A stretch of DNA of 64,000 bases, taken from the NCBI RefSeq assembly GCF_000172155.1, contig NZ_ABIZ01000001.1, forward strand, positions 3,133,105-3,197,104, written 5' to 3'. The stretch is from Verrucomicrobium spinosum DSM 4136 = JCM 18804 (GTDB taxonomy: Bacteria; Verrucomicrobiota; Verrucomicrobiia; Verrucomicrobiales; Verrucomicrobiaceae). A model generated the notes under the pieces. The model had not been told where the DNA came from. It saw only the letters and a list, made by a program, of their open reading frames with translations, and did no database searches. Below are positions 43,906 through 52,289 of the stretch, piece by piece; within the stretch, counting starts at the first letter, position 1, and the number at the start of each line of letters is the position of its first letter. The position numbers were made by a program, and so were the translations under genes.

Positions 43906-44778
43906 CGTGAGCGGGGCTGGGAACCCCTGCCTCCTGTACCTGAAAACAAGCTACCCGTGACTTGGCCGCAGAGTAAAGGAGGCGGGGTCTCTGGCCCCGC
44001 GGTCTGTGGGGTGTGCGGAGCGGGGAGGGCATCAAGGGATGTTTGTGGCGTGAGCGGGGCTGGGCCCCCCCGCCTCCTGTACCTGAAAACAAGCTACTCG
44101 TGACTTGGCCGCAGAGTAAAGGAGGCGGGGTCTCTGGCCCCGCGGTCTGTGGGGTGTGCGGAGCGGGGAGGGCATCAAGGGATGTTTGTGGCGTGAGCGG
44201 GGCTGGGAACCCCCGCCTCCTGTACCTGAAAATAAGCTACCCGTGACTTGGCCGCAGAGTAAAGGAGGCTGGGTCTCCGGCCCCGCGGTCTGTGGGGTGT
44301 GCGGAGCGGGGAGGGCATCAAGGGACGTTTGTGGCGTGAGCGGGGCTGGGAACCCCCGCCTCCTGTACCTGAAAACAAGCTACTCGTGACTTGGCCGCGG
44401 AGTAAAGGAGGCGGGGTCTCTGGCCCCGCGGTCTGTGGGGTGTGCGGAGCGGGGAGGGCATCAAGGGACGATTGTGGCGTGAGCGGGGCTGGGAACCCCC
44501 GCCTCCTGTACCTGAAAACAAGCTACTCGTGACTTGGCCGCGGAGTAAAGGAGGCTGGGTCTCCGGCCCCGCGGTCTGTGGGGTGGGCGGAGCGGGTAGG
44601 GCATCAAGGGACGTTTGGTGCGTGAGCGGGGCTGGGAACCCCCGCCTCCTGTACCTGAAAATAAGCTACCCGTGACTTGGCCGCAGAGTAAAGGAGGCGG
44701 AGTCTCCGGCCCCGCGGTCTGTGGGGTGGGCGGAGCGGGTAGGGCATCAAGGGACGTTTGTGGCGTGAGCCGGTTGGC
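43906..44778. repeat. Tandem array of 143-bp repeats, six full units
   Basis: The string CGTGAGCGGGGCTGG recurs with exact 143-bp spacing: the reference T falls at 43908, 44051, 44194, 44337, 44480, 44623 and 44766 (last unit truncated after CGTGAGC). Units differ at scattered positions, for example GCGGGGTCTCTGG versus GCTGGGTCTCCGG, and AAACAAGCTAC versus AAATAAGCTAC. Each unit can form a hairpin from CCCCGCCTCC with GGAGGCGGGG, or alternatively GCGGGG with CCCCGC just downstream; the two pairings exclude each other. The period is not a multiple of three, so frames running through it are not real genes. It fills the convergent space between ebfC and the mutase gene. Confidence 0.95.
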
Positions 44779-44874
44779 ACAACCGGACTACGCCTGTGGC
44801 GGCCTCGTACGAGCTGAGCTCAAGTCTTGTGTCTCCCGCGGAGCGGGTCGGCTGAAAGCCACTGACCGCGGTGA

Positions 44875-44916
44875 AACAAAACAGGCGTTCTACCAGCAGG
44901 GCCAGCAGAACGCCTG
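44875..44916 (-). terminator. Intrinsic terminator of the phosphoglucomutase gene
   Basis: A perfect 10-bp stem (CAGGCGTTCT with AGAACGCCTG, loop of 15) lies 28 bp past the stop at 44944. In the minus-strand transcript it is followed by GTTTTGTTTC. It separates the mutase gene from the 143-bp repeat array. Confidence 0.8.
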
Positions 44917-44943
44917 AAATGATCAACGAGTTGACGGCTAGAA

Positions 44944-46899
44944 CTAGGCGAGGCGGGCGTCGATGTCCTTCTCGATGGCGCTCCAGAGCGTCTTCAGGCT
45001 GCTGCTGACCTTCTCCTTGGCGGCGGAGAGTTCTTCGGCAGTGAACTTGCCACCGGAGGGCTGCTGGCGGCCATAGAGGTAGTATTTGATCTTGGGTTCC
45101 GTGCCGCTCGGGCGCACCGCAAAGGCGCGGCCATCGGCGGTGAAGACCCAGAGCATCTTCTCCTTGGGGATGGTGTCGCCTTCTTCATCGAGGTGGCCGC
45201 CCTTGCTGTAGTCCACAGTGCGGATCACCGGGCTGCCGTCAAACTCGGTCGGAGGCTGGTTAGCATAGGAGTCGGCCAGCTTCTGAATCTTGGCGGCTCC
45301 TTCCGCGCCCTCAAAAGTCTTGCTGTGGTTGCTCTCGAGGAAATAGCCGAACTCGGCGTAGATGTCGTCGAGCAGCTCGACCAGGGTCTTGCCTTGTGAT
45401 GCAGCGTACGCGGCCACTTCGGCAAACATGACCACGGCACCATTGCCGTCCTTGTCGCGGGTGGAGTCGGTGCCGAGGTAGCCGTAGCTTTCCTCACCAC
45501 CGAAGACGAAGAACTTGCTGTGCTCCAGACGGGCGGCGCGGGTTTCCGCATCCGTCATGTCGCGATATTTGGCGCGGATGTCGGCGGGAAGGGCCTGCTC
45601 GTATTTCTCCAGCTTGGCGCTGATGTATTTGAAGCCAGTCAGGGTGTTTACCACGCCGATGCCGAAGCCTTCCGCCACTGCGGACTGGAGATCGGTGGTG
45701 ACGAAGGTTTTGATCAGTACGGCGTTCTTCTTGTTGGCGTCGTTGATGATGCCAAGATCGAAGAAGGTCTTGATGCGATACCAGCCGATGAGAGAGCCGA
45801 TCTGGTTGCCGGTGAGGAGCTGCATCTTGCCATCGAGACCACGCACACCCACGCCCATGCGGTCGCAGTCTGGGTCCGTGCCGATGACAATGTCCGCGCC
45901 TTCCTTGTCAGCGAGGGCCACTGCCATGGCCAGTGTTGGGGCGTTCTCCGGGTTCGGGGAGGCAACGGTGGGGAAGCGTCCGTCGAAGATGTCCTGCTCC
46001 GGCACGGTCAGGGTGTTGAAGCCCAGCTTGCGGAGGATGCGGGGAACGAGCACGCCACCAGCGCCATGCAGGGCGGTGTACACGATCTTCAGATTCCGGG
46101 CCTTTTCCAAGAGTTCGGGTTGGAGCATGAGAGCTTCCACCCTCTTGAGGTAGATCTGATCCATCTCCTCGCCCAGGATGGTGAGGGTGCCGCGCTGGTC
46201 TTCCGGAAGGGGAGTGTAGGCCTCGCTCTTGATGGCGTTCACTTCCGTGATGATGCCGGTAGCGTGCGGTTCCACGATGCCGGCACCGTCCGCATAGTTG
46301 ACCTTGTAGCCGTTGTCGTGGGCGGGGTTGTGGGAGGCAGTGAGCATGACGCCTGCGTCTGCGCGAAGCTGACGGACGGAGAAGGACATCTCCGGTGTGG
46401 CGCGGGGACCGTCGAAGAGGTACACATCACAGCCGAGGTCGGTGGCGATCTTGGCGCAGTCCTTGGCAAACTCCGGGGAGAAGTGGCGCGTGTCGTGGGA
46501 GAAAACAATCTTGGGCTTGCCCGCGAGGCCGGCGTTGGCGCGGTACTTGATCGCGTAGGCCACGAGTCCCTGAGTGGCGCGGGAGACGTTGTACTCGTTC
46601 ATCGAGTTGGTGCCCACGCAGGCATACTCGGGTCGGGCGTCGGCAGCGGCGTTGCCACGCTCTGCGGTGGTGACGATCTTGCCGATCGTACGGCCGCGGA
46701 GGCCCCCGGTGCCAAATTTAAGGGCGGCGTAGAAGCGGTCATTCAGCTCCGTCCACTGGCCGGCGTTGGCCAGTTCTTCGACGCTGGCGCGGTACACAGG
46801 ATTGACGCTGCCCGCGAAGAGGGACTGGATGTTTTTGAGGCTGGATTCGAGAAGTTTGCCGTCATCGGCGGCTTGCTGGAGGAGGGATTCAAGCGACAT
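44944..46899 (-). CDS. Phosphoglucomutase/phosphomannomutase family protein
   Basis: Alpha-D-phosphohexomutase of 651 residues, larger than short PMM/PGM and similar to PgcA/PGM2-type enzymes. The phosphoserine is in TASHNPAHDNGYK, the metal-binding loop is GTDPDCDRMGV, the sugar-binding loop GGEESYGYLG and the phosphate loop RPSGTEPKIKYY. N-terminal region KFGTGGLRG is also conserved. It interconverts glucose-1-phosphate and glucose-6-phosphate (or mannose forms), supplying UDP-glucose for GalE and OpgH. The ATG at 46899 is clear and the gene has its own terminator. Confidence 0.92.
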   Translation of the reverse strand: MSLESLLQQAADDGKLLESSLKNIQSLFAGSVNPVYRASVEELANAGQWTELNDRFYAALKFGTGGLRGRTIGKIVTTAERGNAAADARPEYACVGTNSMNEYNVSRATQGLVAYAIKYRANAGLAGKPKIVFSHDTRHFSPEFAKDCAKIATDLGCDVYLFDGPRATPEMSFSVRQLRADAGVMLTASHNPAHDNGYKVNYADGAGIVEPHATGIITEVNAIKSEAYTPLPEDQRGTLTILGEEMDQIYLKRVEALMLQPELLEKARNLKIVYTALHGAGGVLVPRILRKLGFNTLTVPEQDIFDGRFPTVASPNPENAPTLAMAVALADKEGADIVIGTDPDCDRMGVGVRGLDGKMQLLTGNQIGSLIGWYRIKTFFDLGIINDANKKNAVLIKTFVTTDLQSAVAEGFGIGVVNTLTGFKYISAKLEKYEQALPADIRAKYRDMTDAETRAARLEHSKFFVFGGEESYGYLGTDSTRDKDGNGAVVMFAEVAAYAASQGKTLVELLDDIYAEFGYFLESNHSKTFEGAEGAAKIQKLADSYANQPPTEFDGSPVIRTVDYSKGGHLDEEGDTIPKEKMLWVFTADGRAFAVRPSGTEPKIKYYLYGRQQPSGGKFTAEELSAAKEKVSSSLKTLWSAIEKDIDARLA

Positions 46900-47021
46900 G
46901 GAGGGAGTATGGCGATGGGATTGGCAGGGGTAAAGCCGATCTTAGGGCTGGCCCTGAGGTTTGCAAATTTTGCGGGTGGAAGTCGTTGAAGGGGGCGGGG
47001 GTGGGACGTATCCTATCCGAC

Positions 47022-47258
47022 ATGGACGCCGCTACGATCATTGAGGAGGTTAGGCATCTTTCGCCTGAAGAGCGATCTTTGGTTATTGACGCCCTCCTTA
47101 GCTGCGGAGATGAAAGAATTTTGTCCCCGCTGGAAGTAGAACAGGTGGTCACGGTAGAGATGCGATATCAGGACTTCCTTCGTGGCGAAGCCATCATGGA
47201 AGATGGGTTTGAATCGTTGCAATCAGTGCGCGAGAAATTGCATGCAGTTGCGCGTTGA
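47022..47258 (+). CDS. Addiction-module antitoxin (TIGR02574-like)
   Basis: A 78-residue antitoxin-type protein: MDAATIIEEVRHLSPEERSL followed by VIDALLSCG, as in the addiction module component family (CHP02574/DUF2281-like), which pairs with RelE/ParE toxins. The C-terminal part is longer than in many relatives (RYQDFLRGEAIMEDGFESLQ). The ATG at 47022 was chosen by this motif. The toxin gene overlaps its end by 17 bp, which couples expression. These antitoxins usually lack a DNA-binding domain of their own, so autoregulation is uncertain. Confidence 0.82.
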   Translation: MDAATIIEEVRHLSPEERSLVIDALLSCGDERILSPLEVEQVVTVEMRYQDFLRGEAIMEDGFESLQSVREKLHAVAR

Positions 47259-47532
47259 TTCCCGGGCCAGTCGAGATGTTTTTGAGGCTGCTTCTTTCTA
47301 TGAGAGGGAGGTATCCGGGCTGGGGGACGACTTCCTGAATGAGATTCAGGCCGCATACCAGCAAATAGTGACCCACCCAACCGCATGGAGGGAAATGGCG
47401 AAAGGAGTTCGTCGTTTCTTGGTGAACCGCTTTCCTTACGGTGTCTATTACAAGCTCGGGGAAGACACCATTCTCGTCTTTGCCGTACTGCACTTGTATC
47501 GACACCCTGACGCATGGAAGAAGGAAAACTAA
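47242..47532 (+). CDS. RelE/ParE-family toxin
   Basis: A 96-residue toxin of the RelE/ParE superfamily. Start ATG 47242 gives MQLRVDSRASRDVFEAASFY; conserved helix FLNEIQAAYQQIVTHPTAW, strand RRFLVNRFPYGVYYKL and the terminal motif VLHLYRHPDAWKKEN, in which the RHP-W pattern is typical of the family. It inhibits growth by attacking mRNA or gyrase; which of the two cannot be told. It overlaps the antitoxin upstream and the methyltransferase gene downstream by 19 bp, so the module and the housekeeping gene share a transcript. Confidence 0.85.
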   Translation: MQLRVDSRASRDVFEAASFYEREVSGLGDDFLNEIQAAYQQIVTHPTAWREMAKGVRRFLVNRFPYGVYYKLGEDTILVFAVLHLYRHPDAWKKEN

Positions 47533-48440
47533 ACGTCGCGTGGAATCGCCGACAATCGATCATCACCCCAGACACCACCTGCTACCGCCTGCTTGACGCG
47601 GAAGGGGACGGGTTCCCAGATCTGTGGGTGGAGTGGTTTGATGGACGTCTGCTGCTCCAGACCCAGCGGCATCAGCCAACAGACGTGCGTCCGTTGGTCA
47701 AAGCCTTTCCGGGGGTTAGATCTATCTACTGGAAGCGGCTGGATCAGCGGGACAAGGAGTCGCCAACCTGGCTGTGGGGGGAGACGGTGGAGGAGCCGTT
47801 CACGGTGCTAGAGAACGGCGTGACGTACGAGATCAGCTTCACCAGCGGCTACTCCCAGGGGATCTTCCTGGATCAGCGGGACAATCGCCTGGCGATCAAG
47901 GAGCGGTTGGCCCAGACCGAGCCAGGCAGTCAGCGTGTGCTGAATCTCTTTGCCTACACCTGCGCTTTCTCTGTGGCGGCGGCCGCTGGCGGCGGGATCG
48001 CCACCAGCGTGGATCTGAGCCCCACCTACCTCGACTGGGGGAAGCGGAACTTGCAGCTCAACGGGATGGATCCTGCGGGGCACTATTTCGTCAAAGGGGA
48101 CGCTTTTGACTGGCTGCAGGCCTTTGCCAAGAAGGGCCGGAAGTGGCAGGGCGTCATCCTGGACCCGCCCACTTTCTCTCGGGGGCAGGTCAAAAAGGTC
48201 TTCCGGGTGGAGGAGGACTACGCGGAACTGGTGAAGCTGGCCACCCAGGTACTGGAGCCTGGGGGGTGGATGCTCTGCTGTGCCAACACGCGCAAGGTGT
48301 CCTCATTTGAGATGGAGGAGCAGGTGCGCAGCGGGGTGGCTCAGGCCCGACGCCGGTTGAACAAATTCCAGAGTGCCTCCATGCCGGCCGATTTTACGGG
48401 CGACGCGTATTTGAAATCATTCTGGCTGGATGTAGCCTGA
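47514..48440 (+). CDS. Class I SAM-dependent rRNA methyltransferase (RlmI-like)
   Basis: Predicted 23S rRNA-type methyltransferase, 308 residues. SAM-binding motif VLNLFAYTCAFSVAAA (motif I), acidic residue SVDLSPTYL, GDAFDWL, and the catalytic DPPTFSRG pattern. The region FTSGYSQGIFLDQRDNRLA corresponds to the family signature upstream of motif I. The N-terminal PUA-like region is short compared with E. coli RlmI. The ATG at 47514 lies inside the toxin gene; a later start is possible, but the residues before LLDAEGDGFPDLWV are typical of the family. Confidence 0.85.
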   Translation: MEEGKLNVAWNRRQSIITPDTTCYRLLDAEGDGFPDLWVEWFDGRLLLQTQRHQPTDVRPLVKAFPGVRSIYWKRLDQRDKESPTWLWGETVEEPFTVLENGVTYEISFTSGYSQGIFLDQRDNRLAIKERLAQTEPGSQRVLNLFAYTCAFSVAAAAGGGIATSVDLSPTYLDWGKRNLQLNGMDPAGHYFVKGDAFDWLQAFAKKGRKWQGVILDPPTFSRGQVKKVFRVEEDYAELVKLATQVLEPGGWMLCCANTRKVSSFEMEEQVRSGVAQARRRLNKFQSASMPADFTGDAYLKSFWLDVA

Positions 48441-48476
48441 GCGCCCTGGTCAAAACCCCAGACAAGACATCTTTCC

Positions 48477-49763
48477 ATGAGAATCCTCCGCTACACTGAT
48501 GCCGCCTACGCTGACGCTCTCTGCCGCCTGAACCGCCGCGCCGAGGCCTCTGACCGCGTGCGGGACGTGGTGGCCGCCGTGATCGCAGACATCCGGCAGA
48601 ATGGGGACAAGGCCCTTTTGGAGCTGACTCAGAAGTTTGACGGGGCGACCCTGACGGCGGAGCAACTCGTGGTCTCCACGGAAGAAGTGGCTGCCGCCGT
48701 CGCCAGTCTGACGCCGGAAGTGCGTGCAGCGCTGGATGCCTCCCTCCGGAACGTCACCACGTTTGCCCACCAGAGTCTGCGCAAGGACTGGTCGATGATC
48801 AACGAGCAGGGCGCAGAGGTGGGAGAAGTGTACCACCCCTTTGAGCGGGTGGGGGTCTATGTGCCCGGGGGCACGGCTCCTCTGGTGAGCACCGCCATCA
48901 TGACGGTAGCGATTGCCGCCGCGGCTGGTGTGCCGGAGATCGTGGTTTGCTCGCCCTGTGGCAAGGATGGCAAGGTGAACGCCAACCTCCTGGCTGCGTT
49001 GAGTCTGGCAGGCGCGACCGAGATTTATCGCGTGGGGGGCTCCCAGGCCATCGCCGCCATGGCGTTTGGCACGGAGACGATCAAGCCGGTGACCAAGATC
49101 TTCGGCCCTGGCAACAGCTATGTAGTCGAGGCCAAGCGGCAGGTGTTCGGCGTTGTTTCCGTGGACCTGCTTCCCGGACCCAGTGAAGTGATGGTGCTGG
49201 CTGACAGCAGCGCGAATCCTGCCTTCATCGCGGCCGACCTGCTGGCGCAGGCGGAGCACGGCAAGGACAGCGGCGTGGCCTTTCTCACCGATGACGAGAC
49301 GCTCCTAAATGCCGTGGTGAGCCAGGTGGAAACGCAGGGCCAGAAGCTGACGCGCCAGGAGATGGTGCGCTCGGTGTTGGACAAGGAGTGCTTCCTCATG
49401 CTGGTGCCGACCCTGGAGGAAGGCGCGGAGATCGTGAACAATTACGCTCCGGAACACTTGAGCCTCATCACCGCCCGAGAGCATGACATTCTGCCGCTCA
49501 TACGCACCGCCGGGGCGATCTTCCTTGGAAACTACTCTCCGGTGGCGGTGGGAGACTTCCTGGCCGGGCCGAGCCACACGCTGCCTACTGGGGGTGCAGG
49601 CAAGAGCTTCCCAGGGCTCACGGTGGATATGTTCCAAAAGCGCACCAGCATCGTGCGACTGAGCAAGGAAGCCTGCGCCAAGTCTGAGCCGATTGTGCGG
49701 GTGTTCAGCGAGATCGAGGGGCTCGACGCTCACGGCCTGAGCGTGAGCGTGCGCGGTGAGTAG
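48477..49763 (+). CDS. hisD: Histidinol dehydrogenase
   Basis: Catalyses the last two steps of histidine synthesis, histidinol to histidine, with zinc and NAD. 428 residues from ATG 48477. Family features: YVPGGTAPLVSTAIMT, VGGSQAIAAMAFGTETI, FGPGNSYVVEAKR, LLPGPSEVMVLADSSANP (with zinc-coordination residues nearby), QAEHGKDSGV, and APEHLSLI with the catalytic Glu-His pair. It starts 37 bp after the methyltransferase. No other his genes are in the window. Confidence 0.94.
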   Translation: MRILRYTDAAYADALCRLNRRAEASDRVRDVVAAVIADIRQNGDKALLELTQKFDGATLTAEQLVVSTEEVAAAVASLTPEVRAALDASLRNVTTFAHQSLRKDWSMINEQGAEVGEVYHPFERVGVYVPGGTAPLVSTAIMTVAIAAAAGVPEIVVCSPCGKDGKVNANLLAALSLAGATEIYRVGGSQAIAAMAFGTETIKPVTKIFGPGNSYVVEAKRQVFGVVSVDLLPGPSEVMVLADSSANPAFIAADLLAQAEHGKDSGVAFLTDDETLLNAVVSQVETQGQKLTRQEMVRSVLDKECFLMLVPTLEEGAEIVNNYAPEHLSLITAREHDILPLIRTAGAIFLGNYSPVAVGDFLAGPSHTLPTGGAGKSFPGLTVDMFQKRTSIVRLSKEACAKSEPIVRVFSEIEGLDAHGLSVSVRGE

Positions 49764-49806
49764 TTGAGCAGACTCTCCCTGCATAAGAAGAGTTTCTTCT
49801 TGCGGC

Positions 49807-50694
49807 GTGGGGCAGGCATGCGAGACGTGGCATGCCGTGCACACGCTGCCGATCCGTGAACACATCCCCCGCCGCCCGGAAGATCCCATCTTCTGTGAGC
49901 ATCTTGCTGGCTCCAGCTATGGAACGCCATGGCATTTCCATCCCGAGCTGGAACTTGTGCTGGTCAAGAAGAGCCAGGGGTATCGCATCGTGGGGGATAA
50001 CATCACCAATCTCTCAGCGGGCGATCTGGTGCTGGTCGGGTCCAATCTGCCGCATCTCTGGCACCAGGACAACACCGCAGGCGAACTGGAAGCGGTGGTG
50101 GTGCAGTTTGTGGCCGATTTCCTGGGTCGGGAATTTGCCGGGCGCAGCGACTTTGAGCCGGTCCGGCAACTGATGGACAAGGCCCGTCGTGGTCTCCACA
50201 TCACCGGCGACGTGCGGGACCGCGTGGCCGATCGCATGAGCGCCATGGTCGGGCTGGGGCCACTGAGGCGTCTGGCCGAGTTGCTGAGCATTCTGGATGA
50301 CCTGGCTCATTCTCCTGGTGTGGCGTTTCTCAGCTCGCCGGGATTTGCCCCGCAGTTGGGTCTGGGGGATCAGGCCCGCGTGGACCGGGTGATGCAGTTC
50401 ATCCACAAGCACCTCTGCGAGCCGATCAACCGCGATCAGGTGGCGGCCATTGCCGCGCTCAGTCCCGGTGCCTTCAGCCGGTTCTTCCGCAGCCGCACCG
50501 GCAGGACCTTTCCCGCCTATCTCAATGAGCTTCGCCTGGGAAGGGCTGCGAGACTCCTCTCCACCACCGATCTGCGTGTTGTGGACGTGGCGGCGGATTG
50601 TGGCTTCAGGAATCTGGCGCATTTCAACCGCCTGTTCTTGAAGTGGAAGGGCGTCACCCCCAGTGAGTTCAGGAAGCGCCTTGGCGGAACCTGA
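49807..50694 (+). CDS. AraC-family transcriptional regulator (cupin sensor)
   Basis: One-component regulator, 295 residues from GTG 49807 (the exact start is uncertain; the cupin begins soon after). N-terminal cupin: GTPWHFHPELELVLV, GDLVLVGSNLPHLWHQD. C-terminal HTH: INRDQVAAIAALSPGAFSRF and DVAADCGFRNLAHFNRLF with the family end WKGVTPSEFRKRL. It lies 235 bp before a sugar/nucleoside MFS permease on the same strand, and a palindrome occupies the gap, so it probably controls that permease in response to a sugar-like ligand. Confidence 0.85.
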   Translation: MGQACETWHAVHTLPIREHIPRRPEDPIFCEHLAGSSYGTPWHFHPELELVLVKKSQGYRIVGDNITNLSAGDLVLVGSNLPHLWHQDNTAGELEAVVVQFVADFLGREFAGRSDFEPVRQLMDKARRGLHITGDVRDRVADRMSAMVGLGPLRRLAELLSILDDLAHSPGVAFLSSPGFAPQLGLGDQARVDRVMQFIHKHLCEPINRDQVAAIAALSPGAFSRFFRSRTGRTFPAYLNELRLGRAARLLSTTDLRVVDVAADCGFRNLAHFNRLFLKWKGVTPSEFRKRLGGT

Positions 50695-50730
50695 CCCGTG
50701 GGTTCGAGGGAGCTCAGGGGCTAAACTTTT

Positions 50731-50756
50731 ATGTCATTTATCGATGGAAATGACAT
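50731..50756. promoter_or_regulatory. Perfect 9-bp inverted repeat upstream of the MFS permease
   Basis: ATGTCATTT, eight bases, then AAATGACAT: a perfect dyad 173 bp before the permease ATG and 37 bp after the AraC stop. AT-rich compared with its surroundings. Candidate operator for the adjacent regulator or for read-through control; AraC proteins usually bind direct repeats, so another regulator is possible. Confidence 0.5.
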
Positions 50757-50928
50757 GCGGAGCAACGCGGCGGGTGCTCACGACATAAGTTGTACGTACC
50801 TCGGCCAACCATGACCTTTTGCGGTTTTGTGGGACGTGAATTCTCCGGTTCCAACGGTGAATATTTCTGTTCCCAACCCGCAGTGTTCAATCCATAATCC
50901 GCGCCAGTTTCATCTTCAACATCCGCCC

Positions 50929-52185
50929 ATGAGCAGTCCATCTCGATCTCCCTTCGCCAAGTTGTTCACCATGATGATCCTGGAGTTCTTCATCTGGGGG
51001 GCGTGGCTGCCACTGATCTGGGGCTATATGGGGGGTGCGGTGGACAAGGGAGGACTTGGCTTTACAGACTTCCAGCAGGTGTGGATTGGCAGTGCGTTCG
51101 CCATCTCCTCAATCCTCGCCATTTTCTTCAGTAATCAGTTTGCTGATCGCAAGTTTGCCGCAGAGCGCTTCATGGCCTTCAGCCATTTGGTCGGCGGCAT
51201 CGCGATACTTTCTCTGTATTGGGTAAAGAGTTTTGAGCTGTTCTTCGTGCTCATGCTCATCCACTCCATTCTCTACGTGCCCACGATCTCTGTGGCCAAC
51301 TCGCTGGCTTTTGCCAACATGTCGAACGCGACCCGGGAATTCGGTCTGGTTCGCATGGGCGGCACCATTGGCTGGATTCTCGCTGCCTGGCCGCTCTACT
51401 TCGTGCTGCAGGGCAAGGAAGGTGTGGAAGCGATGAACGCGACTCGGAACATCTTCCTCATCTCCGGCGGTGCCTCACTCGTGCTGGCGGCTTTTAGCCT
51501 TACTCTGCCGCACACACCCCCGAAACCTGCCACTGGCGAAGCAAGTCTGGCCTGGCTCAAGGCGGGCAAGAACCTGATGATCCCGTGCATCCTGGTGCTG
51601 TTCGTGGTCACCTTCATCGACTCCACCATCCACAACGGTTACTTCCTAGTGACGGGTGGTTTCCTCGAAAACAAAGTTGGCTTCAAGAAGGAGTGGATCA
51701 TGCCCATTATGAGCCTTGGCCAGGTGGCGGAGATTCTGACCATGGCGGTGCTTGGTCTCGCGCTCAAGAAACTCGGCTGGAGGAAAACGCTGCTCATCGG
51801 CATTGCTGGTCACGTTGTCCGTTTCGCCGCCTACGCTTATTTCCCCCAGAGCCAGGCTCTCATCATTGTGGTTCAGCTGCTGCACGGGATCTGCTATGCC
51901 TTCTTCTTTGCCACGGTGTACATCTTCGTGGATGCCATCTTCCCGAAGGACGTTCGCTCCAGTGCCCAGGGTTGGTTTAACCTCCTTATTCTCGGCCTTG
52001 GTGACCTGGCGGCCAAGTGGACCTTTATTCCGCTCGCCAAGTCGCTCACCAACGCTGAAGGCGTCGTGGACTACAAGAACCTGTTCCTGGTTCCGACCGG
52101 TCTGGGCGTCCTGGCCATGCTGTTGCTGCTTGTGGCATTCCACCCGCCGAAGGACGTTCAGCCAGATGGCAATGTGAGCCATTAA
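50929..52185 (+). CDS. MFS transporter, nucleoside:H+ symporter-like
   Basis: Twelve-segment permease, 418 residues from ATG 50929. It resembles the NupG/XapB-like nucleoside:proton symporter group that is widespread in Verrucomicrobia and Planctomycetes (LFTMMILEFFIWGAWLPLIWGYMGG at the N-terminus, REFGLVRMGGTIGWILAAWP in the middle, VYIFVDAIFPKDVRSSAQG later). Actual substrates in these phyla may be sugars rather than nucleosides. A strong terminator follows, then a Gfo/Idh oxidoreductase. Confidence 0.83.
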   Translation: MSSPSRSPFAKLFTMMILEFFIWGAWLPLIWGYMGGAVDKGGLGFTDFQQVWIGSAFAISSILAIFFSNQFADRKFAAERFMAFSHLVGGIAILSLYWVKSFELFFVLMLIHSILYVPTISVANSLAFANMSNATREFGLVRMGGTIGWILAAWPLYFVLQGKEGVEAMNATRNIFLISGGASLVLAAFSLTLPHTPPKPATGEASLAWLKAGKNLMIPCILVLFVVTFIDSTIHNGYFLVTGGFLENKVGFKKEWIMPIMSLGQVAEILTMAVLGLALKKLGWRKTLLIGIAGHVVRFAAYAYFPQSQALIIVVQLLHGICYAFFFATVYIFVDAIFPKDVRSSAQGWFNLLILGLGDLAAKWTFIPLAKSLTNAEGVVDYKNLFLVPTGLGVLAMLLLLVAFHPPKDVQPDGNVSH

Positions 52186-52219
52186 GGTCCGCGAAGGGCG
52201 AAAGGAAAGTCATCTCCGG

Positions 52220-52258
52220 GGCCGTCCTGTATTCATCTGCAGGACGGCCTGCTTTTTT
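52220..52258 (+). terminator. Intrinsic terminator of the MFS gene
   Basis: A perfect 10-bp stem (GGCCGTCCTG with CAGGACGGCC, loop of ten) is followed by TGCTTTTTT, 34 bp past the permease stop. The next gene starts at 52290 and therefore probably needs its own promoter or read-through. Confidence 0.9.
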
Positions 52259-52289
52259 CCAAGAACCGTTACAGCACTCCTTCCTCCTC

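Noticed and set aside
43906-44778. CRISPR-like array
   Set aside because: Units are 143-bp contiguous repeats without unique spacers, and no cas genes are present; the same applies to the 96-bp array.
45520-46989. 489-codon open frame opposite the phosphoglucomutase
   Set aside because: Antisense shadow of a well-conserved enzyme gene, with no protein pattern of its own.
49785-49801. Terminator after hisD
   Set aside because: AAGAAGA/TCTTCTT forms a weak AT-rich stem with no clear T-run and lies against the AraC start; not convincing.
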